Shown here piece by piece: positions 19,328-26,913 of a stretch of DNA of 64,000 bases. The notes under the pieces were generated by a model. That model made no database searches. It was not told the origin of the DNA and saw only the letters and a program-made list of their open reading frames with translations. A program made the position numbers and the translations under genes. Each line of letters opens with the position of its first letter. Position 1 is the stretch's first letter. Source of the DNA: CAZELM01 sp964512995. Its GTDB lineage: Bacteria > CSSED10-310. The stretch is from positions 62,001 through 126,000 of the forward strand of contig CAZELM010000002.1 of the NCBI GenBank assembly GCA_964512995.1, read 5' to 3'.

Positions 19328-20614
19328 CTATACCCATCCTCGGTCTCTGCAGGCCTGAGCTACCCGGTTAATTGCGATAACATACGCGGCATTTCTCATA
19401 TAGATCTTACGCTTTTTGGCTAATTCACTGACTGCGATAAAAGCGGAAGTCATTTTAACGTCTAATTTTCCAAGGACTTCATCTTTTTCCCAATAATAGT
19501 TCATATTGCTCTGGACTTGCTCAAAATAACTGCAAGTCACGCCGCCTGCATTGGCAAGGAAATCAGGGATCAAAAATATTCCGCGCTGCTTGATAACTTC
19601 GTCCGCTTCTAAGGTCGTTGGGCCATTCGCGCCTTCCGCTATCACTTTTACACGCTTGCTGATTTTGTTTACGCTCGTTGCTGTTACCTGATTTTCCAGA
19701 GCTGCTGGTATCAGGATATCGACTTCCTGCTCAATCCATGCACCACCCGGAAGAATTTCATAGCCCAAATCTTTGGCTTTGCTCTTGTTGATGCCACCAA
19801 ATCGATCCGTAATTGTCATCAACTGATCAATATTGATACCATCTTTTTTATAGAAGCTGTAGGATGTCTGATCTTCCTGATCCCAACAGGATACACACAC
19901 TACGACTCCGCCCATCTGGTTATAGAGCCGAATCGCATATTGTGAGACATTGCCGAATCCCTGGACACTGGCCAATGTATTTTCCGGCCGCAGATTCAGT
20001 TCCTTCAACGCTTCACGAACCGTATACATCACACCATAACCGGTTGCTTCGGTTCGTCCCAATGATCCACCCATTCCGACTGGTTTTCCAGTAATAAATC
20101 CAGGGTATTTTGCACCGTGAATCACTTCATATTCATCCAACATCCACAACATGTGCTGGGCATTTGTCATGACATCAGGAGCGGGGACATCGTTTAACGG
20201 GCCAACATTCTTCGCCAATTGACGTACCCATCCACGACAAATCTGTTCCTGTTCGCGGTCGCTTAAATTATGAGGATCACACACAACGCCACCTTTGCCG
20301 CCACCCAATGGGATGTTGACCAGGGAGCATTTCCAGGTCATCCACATTGACAAAGCGCGAACCGTGTCAACCGTTTCCTGCGGATGGAAACGAATGCCGC
20401 CTTTGCTCGGCCCCAATGCATCATTGTGCTGAATTCTGAAACCTCTGAAGATTTTAACAGAACCGTCATCCATGCGAACCGGAATACTGAACTGATACTC
20501 CCGAATGGGCGTACGAAGCAGTTCACGGGTTGCTGGATCCAGTTCGAGATATTCTGCGACAGTGTCAAACTGCGCCTGAGCAACCTGATATGGATTATAC
20601 ATTTTATCTGCCAT
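19328..20614 (-). CDS. gdhA: Glutamate dehydrogenase (Glu/Leu/Phe/Val family)
   Basis: A 428-residue protein; the start at 20614 (MADKMYNPYQ) has AAGGAG 8-9 bases upstream. It converts 2-oxoglutarate and ammonia to glutamate or the reverse. The substrate-binding segment GPSKGGIRFHP (K71) and catalytic-loop Lys K107 in IPLGGGKGGV are present, as are DVPAPDVMTNAQHM, the dinucleotide fold start VQGFGNVSQYA and the late motif EGANGPTT. Length and motifs fit the hexameric short type common in archaea, Firmicutes and Thermotogae. It stands alone with its own terminator and a candidate operator upstream; coenzyme use cannot be read safely. Confidence 0.95.
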   Translation of the reverse strand: MADKMYNPYQVAQAQFDTVAEYLELDPATRELLRTPIREYQFSIPVRMDDGSVKIFRGFRIQHNDALGPSKGGIRFHPQETVDTVRALSMWMTWKCSLVNIPLGGGKGGVVCDPHNLSDREQEQICRGWVRQLAKNVGPLNDVPAPDVMTNAQHMLWMLDEYEVIHGAKYPGFITGKPVGMGGSLGRTEATGYGVMYTVREALKELNLRPENTLASVQGFGNVSQYAIRLYNQMGGVVVCVSCWDQEDQTSYSFYKKDGINIDQLMTITDRFGGINKSKAKDLGYEILPGGAWIEQEVDILIPAALENQVTATSVNKISKRVKVIAEGANGPTTLEADEVIKQRGIFLIPDFLANAGGVTCSYFEQVQSNMNYYWEKDEVLGKLDVKMTSAFIAVSELAKKRKIYMRNAAYVIAINRVAQACRDRGWV

Positions 20615-20724
20615 GATTATGTCTCCTTCGATTCTCAAAAAAAAGGTTTATGGCTTGTTATGGGGGAACCATGGTCCCTCGTCGCGTTCAACCGAAAAAA
20701 ACAAATTCTTTGGAGTGCCCTGTT

Positions 20725-20757
20725 GAACACTCCATATTCCCTTATATTACAGTGTTC
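20725..20757. promoter_or_regulatory. Inverted repeat GAACACT-N19-AGTGTTC, candidate gdhA operator
   Basis: Perfect 7-base arms flank a 19-base AT-rich segment containing a -10-like TAATATAA on the minus strand. It lies 111-143 bases before the gdhA start. An overlapping weaker repeat (GGAGTG/CACTCC) shares one arm. The position suggests an operator; the regulator is unknown. Confidence 0.4.
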
Positions 20758-20884
20758 GGTTATATTCACTACTTTTTTGTGAGGTGCCTCCCGATACCTG
20801 TTTCTGTATCGAATTGTCTGGGAACCGAGCAGGACCCAACTTCTGCTGGACATTGATCTGGCAAACAATAGTCCGGCTGTTCTT

Positions 20885-20929
20885 GTAGAAAAAGGGATCC
20901 GCATCCCCCTTGGGTTTAGAGGATGCGGA
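20885..20929 (-). terminator. Rho-independent terminator after the anti-sigma gene
   Basis: Perfect 9-base arms TCCGCATCC / GGATGCGGA enclose a 14-base loop. On the minus strand the stem is followed by TCCC and five T. It lies about 145 bases after the stop of the anti-sigma gene, ending the sigma/anti-sigma transcript. Confidence 0.6.
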
Positions 20930-21073
20930 ATTTCAGAGGGAGTTGTTGGTTTGTCAAAGGTTAAGCATTGAAGCAGGCGGTGACCGAATGGGAATTGTAC
21001 AACCGTCAATCCATCTCAGTCCATGCTCTGCCATTGTAAACGATGGATTTCAAAAAATGGTTCAAAAAAAACA

Positions 21074-22405
21074 TTACATCTCGAGAGTCAAAGCCGCCAT
21101 TGAGGTGCTGTAAATCCGCCCCCCAACCGTTCCCCACTGATCATGCGGATTCCATGTTCCAGCCAAAGGTCCAGTAGCGATGTATTGATCTATCAGCGTT
21201 TCCTTCAGAGACTCAAGAACCATCAAACTATTTTGGGTTTTCACTGAAGACAGAGCCGATGCCTGAAAATACAGACCATAGAAATCAATGGGGCGTTCTT
21301 CCTCCAATCTTGTTTCAAGAACCGTTGCCTTCACCCGATGTAATAATTCCGTATCAAATGGTATGCTGCTCCCGGCCGCACTCATAAAACAATCAGCTCC
21401 CATCGCAGTCAAGGTTTCATGACCCATTGGGAAATCATTGGCATGGGAATAACCAACCTGACCTTGATCATTGACTTGAGCTGCCAGCCATCCCATGCCC
21501 TTGGTGAGCACTGATTCCTGATTATTCCATCCGAGTTGATGCGCTCGCAGTAATGCATGAAGCTGCCACACCGATATGGACGTATTGGCCTGCCCTCCCG
21601 GTATGTTCCAGTAACCCCAGCCGCCCGATGACAATTGCTGTGATTGAATATAGCTCAAAGCCTGATGGATCGGATTCTCCATCACGGGATCCTTCATGAG
21701 CGTGTACGCTTCCAATAACGCTGTCGCCGCAATGCCATGATTATACATCTTTCCTGAAAACTCCTGTCCAAATAATCCGTTCTTCGTTTGCTGACCGATC
21801 AGATATTGGATTGCATTACGGATTGCAGATGGATTTTGACCGGAAAAATCCGGGTTTCGAATCATGGACAACAACGCCATAGCGCTCAGTCCAATCGTAT
21901 ACTCTTCCCGCCCACCCCATTCTGCCGGATTCCATTTTCCACTTTTATCCTGAGTCAATAACAGCCATTCCAGGCTCTGATCCAAAATAGCCGAAGCGAT
22001 CTGTGAATCGGCTGGAGCAGCATTGGATTTCAGGATATACAGCAAGCCAAATCCAACTGCCGTAATGCCCATACAAAACAGAAATCCCGCAGCGATCCGG
22101 AATAGCGGCGTATTGATTTTTGCGAAAAATCCCGATGTTCTCTTTCCAGGATTCCATTCTTCAGACGGAATACTCCGGAATATTTCATCCGTAAGATCCA
22201 CGGATTCAACCGGCTGATAGAGCTGAGCGATATGGGAGATTGTTTTCCCGAAGTCATCCGCCGTCTTCCGGCACGAAACACACTGATTCAAATGCATACG
22301 AAATCGTGATTCTTCCTCAGGGGATATTTCATCCCGGAGAAAAGCGACGATCTCCTCCGGATCAGGACAATCCGCCGTTTTGCGATCGAATTCACCTGTG
22401 GTCAT
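21074..22405 (-). CDS. Zinc anti-sigma factor fused to extracytoplasmic alpha/alpha-toroid domain
   Basis: A 443-residue membrane protein. Residues 1-50 hold the ZAS zinc motif C13-x24-H38-x3-C42-x2-C45, which binds and inhibits ECF sigma factors. One membrane helix lies at about 103-125 (IAAGFLFCMGITAVGFGLLY). The outside part (about 135-443) has the repeats of a prenyltransferase/squalene-cyclase-like toroid: SLEWLLLTQDKSGKWNP, AIQYLIGQQTKNGLFG, ALSYIQSQQLSSGGWGYW and GMGWLAAQVNDQGQVGY. I infer it is a ligand sensor, since no DxDD cyclase motif is seen. It overlaps the sigma gene by 14 bases. Confidence 0.88.
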   Translation of the reverse strand: MTTGEFDRKTADCPDPEEIVAFLRDEISPEEESRFRMHLNQCVSCRKTADDFGKTISHIAQLYQPVESVDLTDEIFRSIPSEEWNPGKRTSGFFAKINTPLFRIAAGFLFCMGITAVGFGLLYILKSNAAPADSQIASAILDQSLEWLLLTQDKSGKWNPAEWGGREEYTIGLSAMALLSMIRNPDFSGQNPSAIRNAIQYLIGQQTKNGLFGQEFSGKMYNHGIAATALLEAYTLMKDPVMENPIHQALSYIQSQQLSSGGWGYWNIPGGQANTSISVWQLHALLRAHQLGWNNQESVLTKGMGWLAAQVNDQGQVGYSHANDFPMGHETLTAMGADCFMSAAGSSIPFDTELLHRVKATVLETRLEEERPIDFYGLYFQASALSSVKTQNSLMVLESLKETLIDQYIATGPLAGTWNPHDQWGTVGGRIYSTSMAALTLEM

Positions 22406-22940
22406 CGCCTGACAATGCCTCCCGTAATTTCCTCAATGCATGAAACATACGCGTTTTTACCGTCCCTTCGGGAATCCCGAGAATGTCCGCGATCTCCCGA
22501 TACTTCATTCCGTGATAAATATTCAATACGACCACCTGTCGCATATCCTCGCTGATCATCCGGAGTATTTTTTCGATATCAGGTGCGTTCGTGCCTGATT
22601 CCGCAACAGCTTCCTCTGGAACTCCTTCCTTTTTGTAGTCCTGCTTGAGTTGCAGTAATCGATACTGCTTCCGAAAAAAATCAACTCGTATCTGCCGCGC
22701 CAGCATATATAAAAATGTCGTAAACTTGGCAGTAGGAGAATAATGGTGCCGATACCGGAATAATCGCAGGAACGTCTCCTGAACTAAATCCTCCGCATCA
22801 CTGTAAACGCCGAGTTGGCGAAAATAGTTCAAAAGTCTGGATTGATACCTCTGAACAAGAATGGCAAATGCCTTCCGGTCACCGCGCCCGGTATCCAGCA
22901 TGAGTTCGATATCGGATCTTTCAGCATCTCCTCTGTTCAA
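22392..22940 (-). CDS. ECF RNA polymerase sigma factor
   Basis: A 182-residue sigma-70 family protein of the extracytoplasmic-function group. Region 2 spans about 20-90 (AFAILVQRYQSRLLNYF, DAEDLVQETFLRLFRY, FTTFLYMLARQIRVDFFRK). Region 4 spans about 125-178 (MRQVVVLNIYHGMKYREIA, IPEGTVKTRMFHALRKLRE). Regions 1.1 and 3 are missing, as expected. The start is a TTG at 22940 with GGGGAG 11 bases upstream. The anti-sigma gene overlaps its end, so the two form a standard membrane-signal unit. The regulon cannot be deduced. Confidence 0.93.
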   Translation of the reverse strand: MNRGDAERSDIELMLDTGRGDRKAFAILVQRYQSRLLNYFRQLGVYSDAEDLVQETFLRLFRYRHHYSPTAKFTTFLYMLARQIRVDFFRKQYRLLQLKQDYKKEGVPEEAVAESGTNAPDIEKILRMISEDMRQVVVLNIYHGMKYREIADILGIPEGTVKTRMFHALRKLREALSGDDHR

Positions 22941-23298
22941 TTAAAAGATCACTCCCCATACACGGCAAGAACAAACCCAGGGACCGCTCCGTGAGCAGTT
23001 CTGTTTTGCCAGAAAATCAGGCATAGCTCTTCGTGATACACTCTACCGGGAAAAGAACAGCACGTTTTCTCTGCTTTTACAAAATGATATCATCGACAGT
23101 TGTTGAAAACAAAAACACTTGTCTTATTTCGTCGAATGAACTAGCATGCTGTTATGAACCGCTTGATTGGCGCTTTTTTTTTATCATCATTCGCAGATCA
23201 CCTGACACTCTGTGATTTCACCTCTCCATCCAAATAAAAATAGGTGTCAATCTTTACAGCCCATTCCGTTTTACTGACACGTTCGTCCAGAGGATACA
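22941..23298. other. 358-bp intergenic region between ECF sigma gene and tatA
   Basis: No gene or RNA seen. It should contain the divergent promoters. TGACAC occurs at 23203-23208 and 23275-23280, and its complement GTGTCA at 23244-23249, so repeated half-sites lie just before tatA. No clear ECF-type -35/-10 pair with proper spacing was found. Confidence 0.45.
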
Positions 23299-23481
23299 AT
23301 GATTGGATTTAATGAGATACTGATCATCCTGATTGTTGGTGCGTTGGTATTTGGAGCGAAACGGATACCGGATATTGGGAGCAGCCTGGGGCATGGAATA
23401 AAAAACTTCCGGAAATCCATGCGCGATGATACTCCCCAAACGGATCCCCATGACGACATCGCACCTTCCCGCAGAGAATAA
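23299..23481 (+). CDS. tatA: Twin-arginine translocase subunit TatA/TatE family
   Basis: A 60-residue protein with the family layout: a short N-terminal membrane helix (NEILIILIVGALVF), the F-G hinge (FGAKRIPDIG), then an amphipathic helix with the conserved GHGIKNFRKSM, and a polar acidic tail. Residue pattern F-G-x-x-x-x-P-x5-6-G matches TatA closely. It forms the protein-conducting pore for folded proteins carrying twin-arginine signals. A GAGG lies 6-9 bases upstream of the ATG. No tatC or tatB is adjacent; they must lie elsewhere. Confidence 0.92.
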   Translation: MIGFNEILIILIVGALVFGAKRIPDIGSSLGHGIKNFRKSMRDDTPQTDPHDDIAPSRRE

Positions 23482-23555
23482 CGATGGGGGAGTGGCGTGC
23501 GTTCACTCATAACCAAAGAACTCCCCGGCTTTCTCAATCTCAATCCTTGAATTGA

Positions 23556-24260
23556 TTAAGGCTTGAGCAGTTTCAGTTCCTGATACAACTTCAGCATTCC
23601 CTTCAATGTTTTAAAAACATCCGTAGGTTTTACGGTTGTTGTACCAGCCGTTCTGGGAAGATGGGTAACACCGACTTCCGCAACACGAAAACCATAGACC
23701 ACCGCTTTCGACATAATCTCCGTATCGACCATGAAGTTCTCAGAAGTAATTTTTATTTTATCAAATACTTCTCTCCGAAATACTTTAAATGCACAATCGA
23801 CATCCCGTACATTGAACTTAAAGATCTGATGGGACATGATGTTGAAGCAGCGTGAGACGAATTTGCGAATCCATGGATCCTGACGGTCTTTCCGGAAGCC
23901 TACAACGATATCATTCTGATCGACGAGATTTAATAAGAGTGTAATTTCTGACAGATCGAATTGATTATCCGCATCGGAATAAAAAACCAGTTCTTTTTTT
24001 GCGCTCGTAAATCCGGTCCGTAGTGCGGCGGTATATCCCTTGTTTGGAGAATGTGTATATATCACCAGATTCGAAAATTCTTCCTTCAGTTTTTTCAGAA
24101 TATCGGGAGTCCTGTCTTTGGAACCGTCATCAACGACGATCACTTCATAATCATCGGTGATCGTACGACATACTCGATCGGCATCCCGTACCAGGCGATC
24201 TACGTTTTCCTCTTCATTGTACGCTGGGAAAACCATGGAAAGTGAATATTTTTGACTCAT
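23556..24260 (-). CDS. GT2 glycosyltransferase (polyprenyl-phosphate sugar synthase-like)
   Basis: A 234-residue GT-A fold enzyme; the start at 24260 has AGAGGTGG about 5-8 bases upstream. Motifs: VFPAYNEEENVDRLV, the nucleotide-binding VIVVDDGSKDRT, NKGYTAALRTGF, and the metal-binding D-x-D in FYSDADNQFD. The VRDVDCAFKVFRRE segment resembles dolichyl-/undecaprenyl-phosphate mannose or glucose synthases, which would supply lipid-linked sugars to GT-C enzymes such as those at 37-64 kb. There is no C-terminal membrane domain. The methyltransferase gene lies 62 bases upstream on the same strand. Confidence 0.9.
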   Translation of the reverse strand: MSQKYSLSMVFPAYNEEENVDRLVRDADRVCRTITDDYEVIVVDDGSKDRTPDILKKLKEEFSNLVIYTHSPNKGYTAALRTGFTSAKKELVFYSDADNQFDLSEITLLLNLVDQNDIVVGFRKDRQDPWIRKFVSRCFNIMSHQIFKFNVRDVDCAFKVFRREVFDKIKITSENFMVDTEIMSKAVVYGFRVAEVGVTHLPRTAGTTTVKPTDVFKTLKGMLKLYQELKLLKP

Positions 24261-24322
24261 AACACCACCTCTCAATAGGCTGATTTTAGAATACATGATT
24301 GCGCCGTTACTTTCACGACAAT

Positions 24323-24958
24323 TTACATGCGTCCTGTTTTTTTCTCCGAGTTCACATCATCCCGTCTGGCCAGGATCATCGTCCATGGAAATGGAGATTC
24401 CACTGTGAGGATCTCCAGATGCCGTTCAATAAACCGCACAAACTGCTTTCGTGTCCAATGCTGGATATGATCCGGAGTGTTTCCCAATGATCTCAGATAT
24501 CGACCGGAAGCGATATTCCCAATCCGCCACACAGGCTCCCATGGTACACTGAAAATGTAAAACCGGCGTCCGACCCGGATGCTTTCCAAAAATCCCTTCT
24601 CCGGATCCGATAAATGCTCCAGAACCTCTGGCACAACCACCAGATCAAACGTTTCCGGACGAAAAGGCAACTCATAAATGGATGCACATGAAAAACAGAT
24701 GTTCGTACCTTTTTTGTTCCCTATTGCCACGACATCGAATCCCGGATCCAATGCAAAAATCCTCCGGACCTCCGGAAAGGATCGCTGCATGCGCTCCGTC
24801 AAACTCCCATCCCCACATCCAATCTCCAAGATCGTATCCGGATTGCCCGTCCGTTCAATCAACACGAACAGTTTTTGCAGATATCCATTCATCAAGTGCT
24901 GAACGATCGGGTTTTTCGATCCAAATTTATCGAAATAATTTCCATATACTGCCGACAT
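24323..24958 (-). CDS. SAM-dependent methyltransferase
   Basis: A 211-residue class I methyltransferase. The start at 24958 is chosen because GGAG lies 6 bases upstream; an ATG at 24976 would add six residues. Motif I is ILEIGCGDGSL, motif II has RIFALDPGFD, and the post-motif region is FDLVVVPEVLEHLSDP. The HWTRKQF segment near the end is typical of methyltransferases in polysaccharide clusters. The acceptor is unknown, probably a sugar or lipid given the adjoining GT2 gene. Confidence 0.87.
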   Translation of the reverse strand: MSAVYGNYFDKFGSKNPIVQHLMNGYLQKLFVLIERTGNPDTILEIGCGDGSLTERMQRSFPEVRRIFALDPGFDVVAIGNKKGTNICFSCASIYELPFRPETFDLVVVPEVLEHLSDPEKGFLESIRVGRRFYIFSVPWEPVWRIGNIASGRYLRSLGNTPDHIQHWTRKQFVRFIERHLEILTVESPFPWTMILARRDDVNSEKKTGRM

Positions 24959-25252
24959 CACATCTCCTGTACTCATTACTTCAGACAGACACTTACATTA
25001 ACGTGTATACCCGAACCATTTCAAGTTCGATGGCCTGAAATAACATGTGTTAAACTCTGAATTCTCATTCTGCATCGGTTGGAACGGCGAACCTGCCGAC
25101 CCTTTCAGGTTCAGGACTGTCTCATCCAAAAACGATTCGATCGGAAACGATATACAAACAATCGTGCCCAGGAGCAAGTGATGGATATTTATGGGACCAT
25201 CCTGTTCCATGATGAAACGATCATTTCAGCGTGCTGATTGGCCAATATCGGT

Positions 25253-25507
25253 TCATGATGGAGGATCGCCCGTATCACGGTTCTCTCGCTTCCGTTCATG
25301 TTTTGCTTCTATAATATACTTTTTATCCGGCTCAATGATGGATTGAAGTTCCAGAAACGCATTTCCCAGCCGGGAAGACATACCCCGACTCCTTCGCCAA
25401 TGGATCCATCCCCTGGATTCCATCGCCAACGCCAGCCGGTCGAAAAGAATCAGCACAAGAGCACCCAAAACGATCCAGACAAACGCACAAACGGTTTCCA
25501 ACTTCAT
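25253..25507 (-). CDS. Small single-pass membrane protein, unknown
   Basis: An 84-residue protein supported by a very good ribosome site (GGAGGGAA just before the ATG). Residues 5-25 form one membrane helix (TVCAFVWIVLGALVLILFDR), followed by a basic stretch (WRRSRGMSSRLG) and a charged tail. No family recognised. It lies upstream of the methyltransferase and GT2 genes on the same strand, 294 bases away. Confidence 0.6.
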   Translation of the reverse strand: MKLETVCAFVWIVLGALVLILFDRLALAMESRGWIHWRRSRGMSSRLGNAFLELQSIIEPDKKYIIEAKHERKRENRDTGDPPS

Positions 25508-25808
25508 TTCCCTCCATCCGTGATTATGTCATTCAATGCCATTCTGTTCAAATCATCCATGACTACATACTACATTATATCAACCATCCTGAACGTAAGT
25601 GAAACCATGCTTCTAACGCTTTTCTCTTCAAAGCATCACTAAACCGCTTCAGCAGAGCACGTCCTGTTCATCCCATATCCGCTTTCCGAATCATCAAGAT
25701 CAGCGAAGCGCTCCGGACGGTATTCTAACTGGTGTTGGCCTATCGCTTTCAACCAATCATTTCCCTTTGAGAAAGGAAGACAGGAAAGGGATTTTTTTAG
25801 GAGGTTGC
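25508..25808. other. 301-bp intergenic region with structured repeat
   Basis: No gene up to the ATG at 25809. At 25760-25797 there is a nested hairpin: TTCCCTTT-gag-AAAGGAA inside CCCTTT...AAAGGG, followed by seven T. It has the look of dispersed CCCTTT/AAAGGG intergenic repeats, or of a plus-strand terminator. The AGGAGG at 25799-25804 directly precedes the ATG at 25809. Confidence 0.45.
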
Positions 25809-25834
25809 ATGATAACGCTTGGTATTTTTATTCA

Positions 25835-26094
25835 GAGGGTGTTGACACTATTGTTCAAAAAAACCTAAAAGAACCTGTTTGGGTTGGATACGGTGACGCA
25901 ATTTCATCGACGCAGAACGAGGGCATTGGGTTTGTCTCCCTCACCCCGTCGGCCATGGTGATGGATTCGTCCGTGTTGGATTGGCCGACGACCCTCTCCC
26001 GGCGGGAGAGGGTAAAGAGGACATCTGCACGCACATGTTTTGTCTGATATACAAATGCATCGGGAACACCAGAAAATATACTATCAACACCCTC
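25835..26094. mobile_element. MITE-like element with terminal inverted repeats and TCA duplication
   Basis: The left end GAGGGTGTTGA (25835-25845) is repeated exactly, inverted, at the right end (26084-26094). Homology continues inward with mismatches (left CACTATTGTTC, right TAGTATATTTTC read inward). The element is flanked by TCA at 25832-25834 and TCA at 26095-26097, as expected for a 3-bp target duplication. At 260 bp it has no room for a transposase, so it would be moved by one encoded elsewhere. The transposase family is not identified. Confidence 0.7.
25948..26013. repeat. REP-like palindromes inside the MITE-like element
   Basis: At 25991-26013 the arms ACCCTCTCCC and GGGAGAGGGT are perfect 10-base complements around a GGC loop. 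Just upstream GTCGGCC (25948-25954) and GGCCGAC (25983-25989) form a second inverted pair 28 bases apart. Such GC-rich palindromes are typical of REP/BIME-type intergenic repeats. Confidence 0.7.
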
Positions 26095-26133
26095 TCAGAA
26101 ATTGTTTTCGGACAGGTTCTCATTAAAGTCCAG

Positions 26134-26624
26134 TGTCAGACCGCTGAAGTCCTATGTCAGATCGCTAAAGTCCACTGTCAGATCCCTGAAGCCCACTGTC
26201 AGATCCCTGAAGCCCACTGTCAGATCCCTGAAGTCCTATGTCAGACCGCTGAAGTCCTATGTCAGACCGCTGNNNNNNNNNNNNNNNNNNNNNNNNNNNN
26301 NNNNNNNNNNNNNNNNNNNNNNNNNNNNNNNNNNNNNNNNNNNNNNNNNNNNNNNNNNNNNNNNNNNNNNNNTGTCAGATCCCTGAAGTCCTATGTCAGA
26401 CCGCTGAAGTCCTATGTCAGACCGCTGAAGTCCACTGTCAGATCCCTGAAGCCCTATGTCAGATCCCTGAAGTCCTATGTCAGACCGCTAAAGTCCACTG
26501 TCAGATCCCTGAAGCCCACTGTCAGATCCCTGAAGTCCTATGTCAGATCGTTAACGTCCACTGTCAGACCGCTAAAGTCCAGTGTCAGATCCCTGAAGCC
26601 CACTGTCAGATCGTTAAAGTCCAG
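26134..26624. repeat. 21-bp tandem repeat (minisatellite), interrupted by assembly gap
   Basis: The unit is TGTCAGAYCSCTGAAGYCC plus two variable end bases (TA, AC or AG). Six full units and 13 bases of a seventh precede the gap (26134-26272), and twelve full units follow it (26373-26624). A degenerate half unit lies on each side. Variants mix a few central forms (ATCCC, ACCGC, ATCGC, ATCGT) with the end forms, so units have been shuffled rather than only copied. Each unit contains a TCAG-N4-CTGA mini-hairpin. At 21 bp it keeps frame and codes seven residues in two open frames. Confidence 0.93.
26273..26372. other. Assembly gap of exactly 100 N
   Basis: The N run is exactly 100 bases, a usual placeholder for unknown length. 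It begins 13 bases into one repeat unit and ends at the first base of another, so the true missing length is probably 8 + 21n bases. Confidence 0.97.
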
Positions 26625-26913
26625 TGTGAAAAAAATTAGAAGTTTGGAAGCCTGCTTTTGCACAGTCGGATCCACAGCGGGTCACAACGCAATATTCAAT
26701 CACCTATTACACAAAACAACCAGCCGTGGTTTCTCCCTGTAATAAATCCCTACCCGCAAGCGATGGAAATGAGCACTCCCGATTTCATCCAGTCTGATTG
26801 GCATTCATCGGAGAAGCATCTTGTGATATATGGAACGATACTCGATCCATCCATGACGGCGATTGCTGGAGAGTTGGGAATGGTGCCATTCGGATAGACG
26901 GACCACCCGGAAC

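Larger units (their letters stand above)
20615..21073. other. 459-bp intergenic region upstream of gdhA
   Basis: No credible gene. It carries the terminator of the anti-sigma gene (20885-20929) and a perfect inverted repeat (20725-20757), both listed separately, and must hold the gdhA promoter. Confidence 0.6.
25809..26742 (+). pseudogene. Seven-residue-repeat protein gene, probably interrupted by the 260-bp element
   Basis: An ATG at 25809 follows AGGAGG by four bases but its frame stops after 19 codons, inside the inserted element. If the element plus one TCA copy (25835-26097) is removed, the ATG joins in frame to the tandem repeats: MITLGIFIQKLFSDRFSL and then heptads of the form V-R-(S/P)-L-K-(S/P)-(Y/T/S). 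If the gap is a whole number of repeat units, the same frame continues to a TAA at 26740-26742. The product would be very basic, with V and L at positions 1 and 4 of each heptad. Only nine codons precede the insertion, so chance in-frame joining is possible. Confidence 0.4.

Noticed and set aside
22941..23298. ECF-type autoregulated promoter before the sigma gene (GAAC ... GTC)
   Set aside because: GAAC and GTCC are only 13 bases apart, shorter than the usual ECF spacing, so I do not call it.
23482..23555. Terminator after tatA (GGGGAGT ... ACTCCCC)
   Set aside because: The arms are complementary, but the loop is long and no T run follows.
24998..25210. 70-residue minus-strand frame between the small membrane protein and the methyltransferase
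   Set aside because: Position fits an operon, but there is no ribosome site and no recognisable pattern, so I do not call it.
26134..26624. CRISPR array
   Set aside because: The 21-bp units are directly adjacent with no unique spacers, and no cas genes are present in the window.
25981..26742. 253-residue frame through the tandem repeats, reading CQ-x-x-E/K-V before the gap
   Set aside because: It starts inside the mobile element and crosses the placeholder gap, whose 100 N shift the frame artificially. Only the V-R-x-L-K frame has a plausible start.
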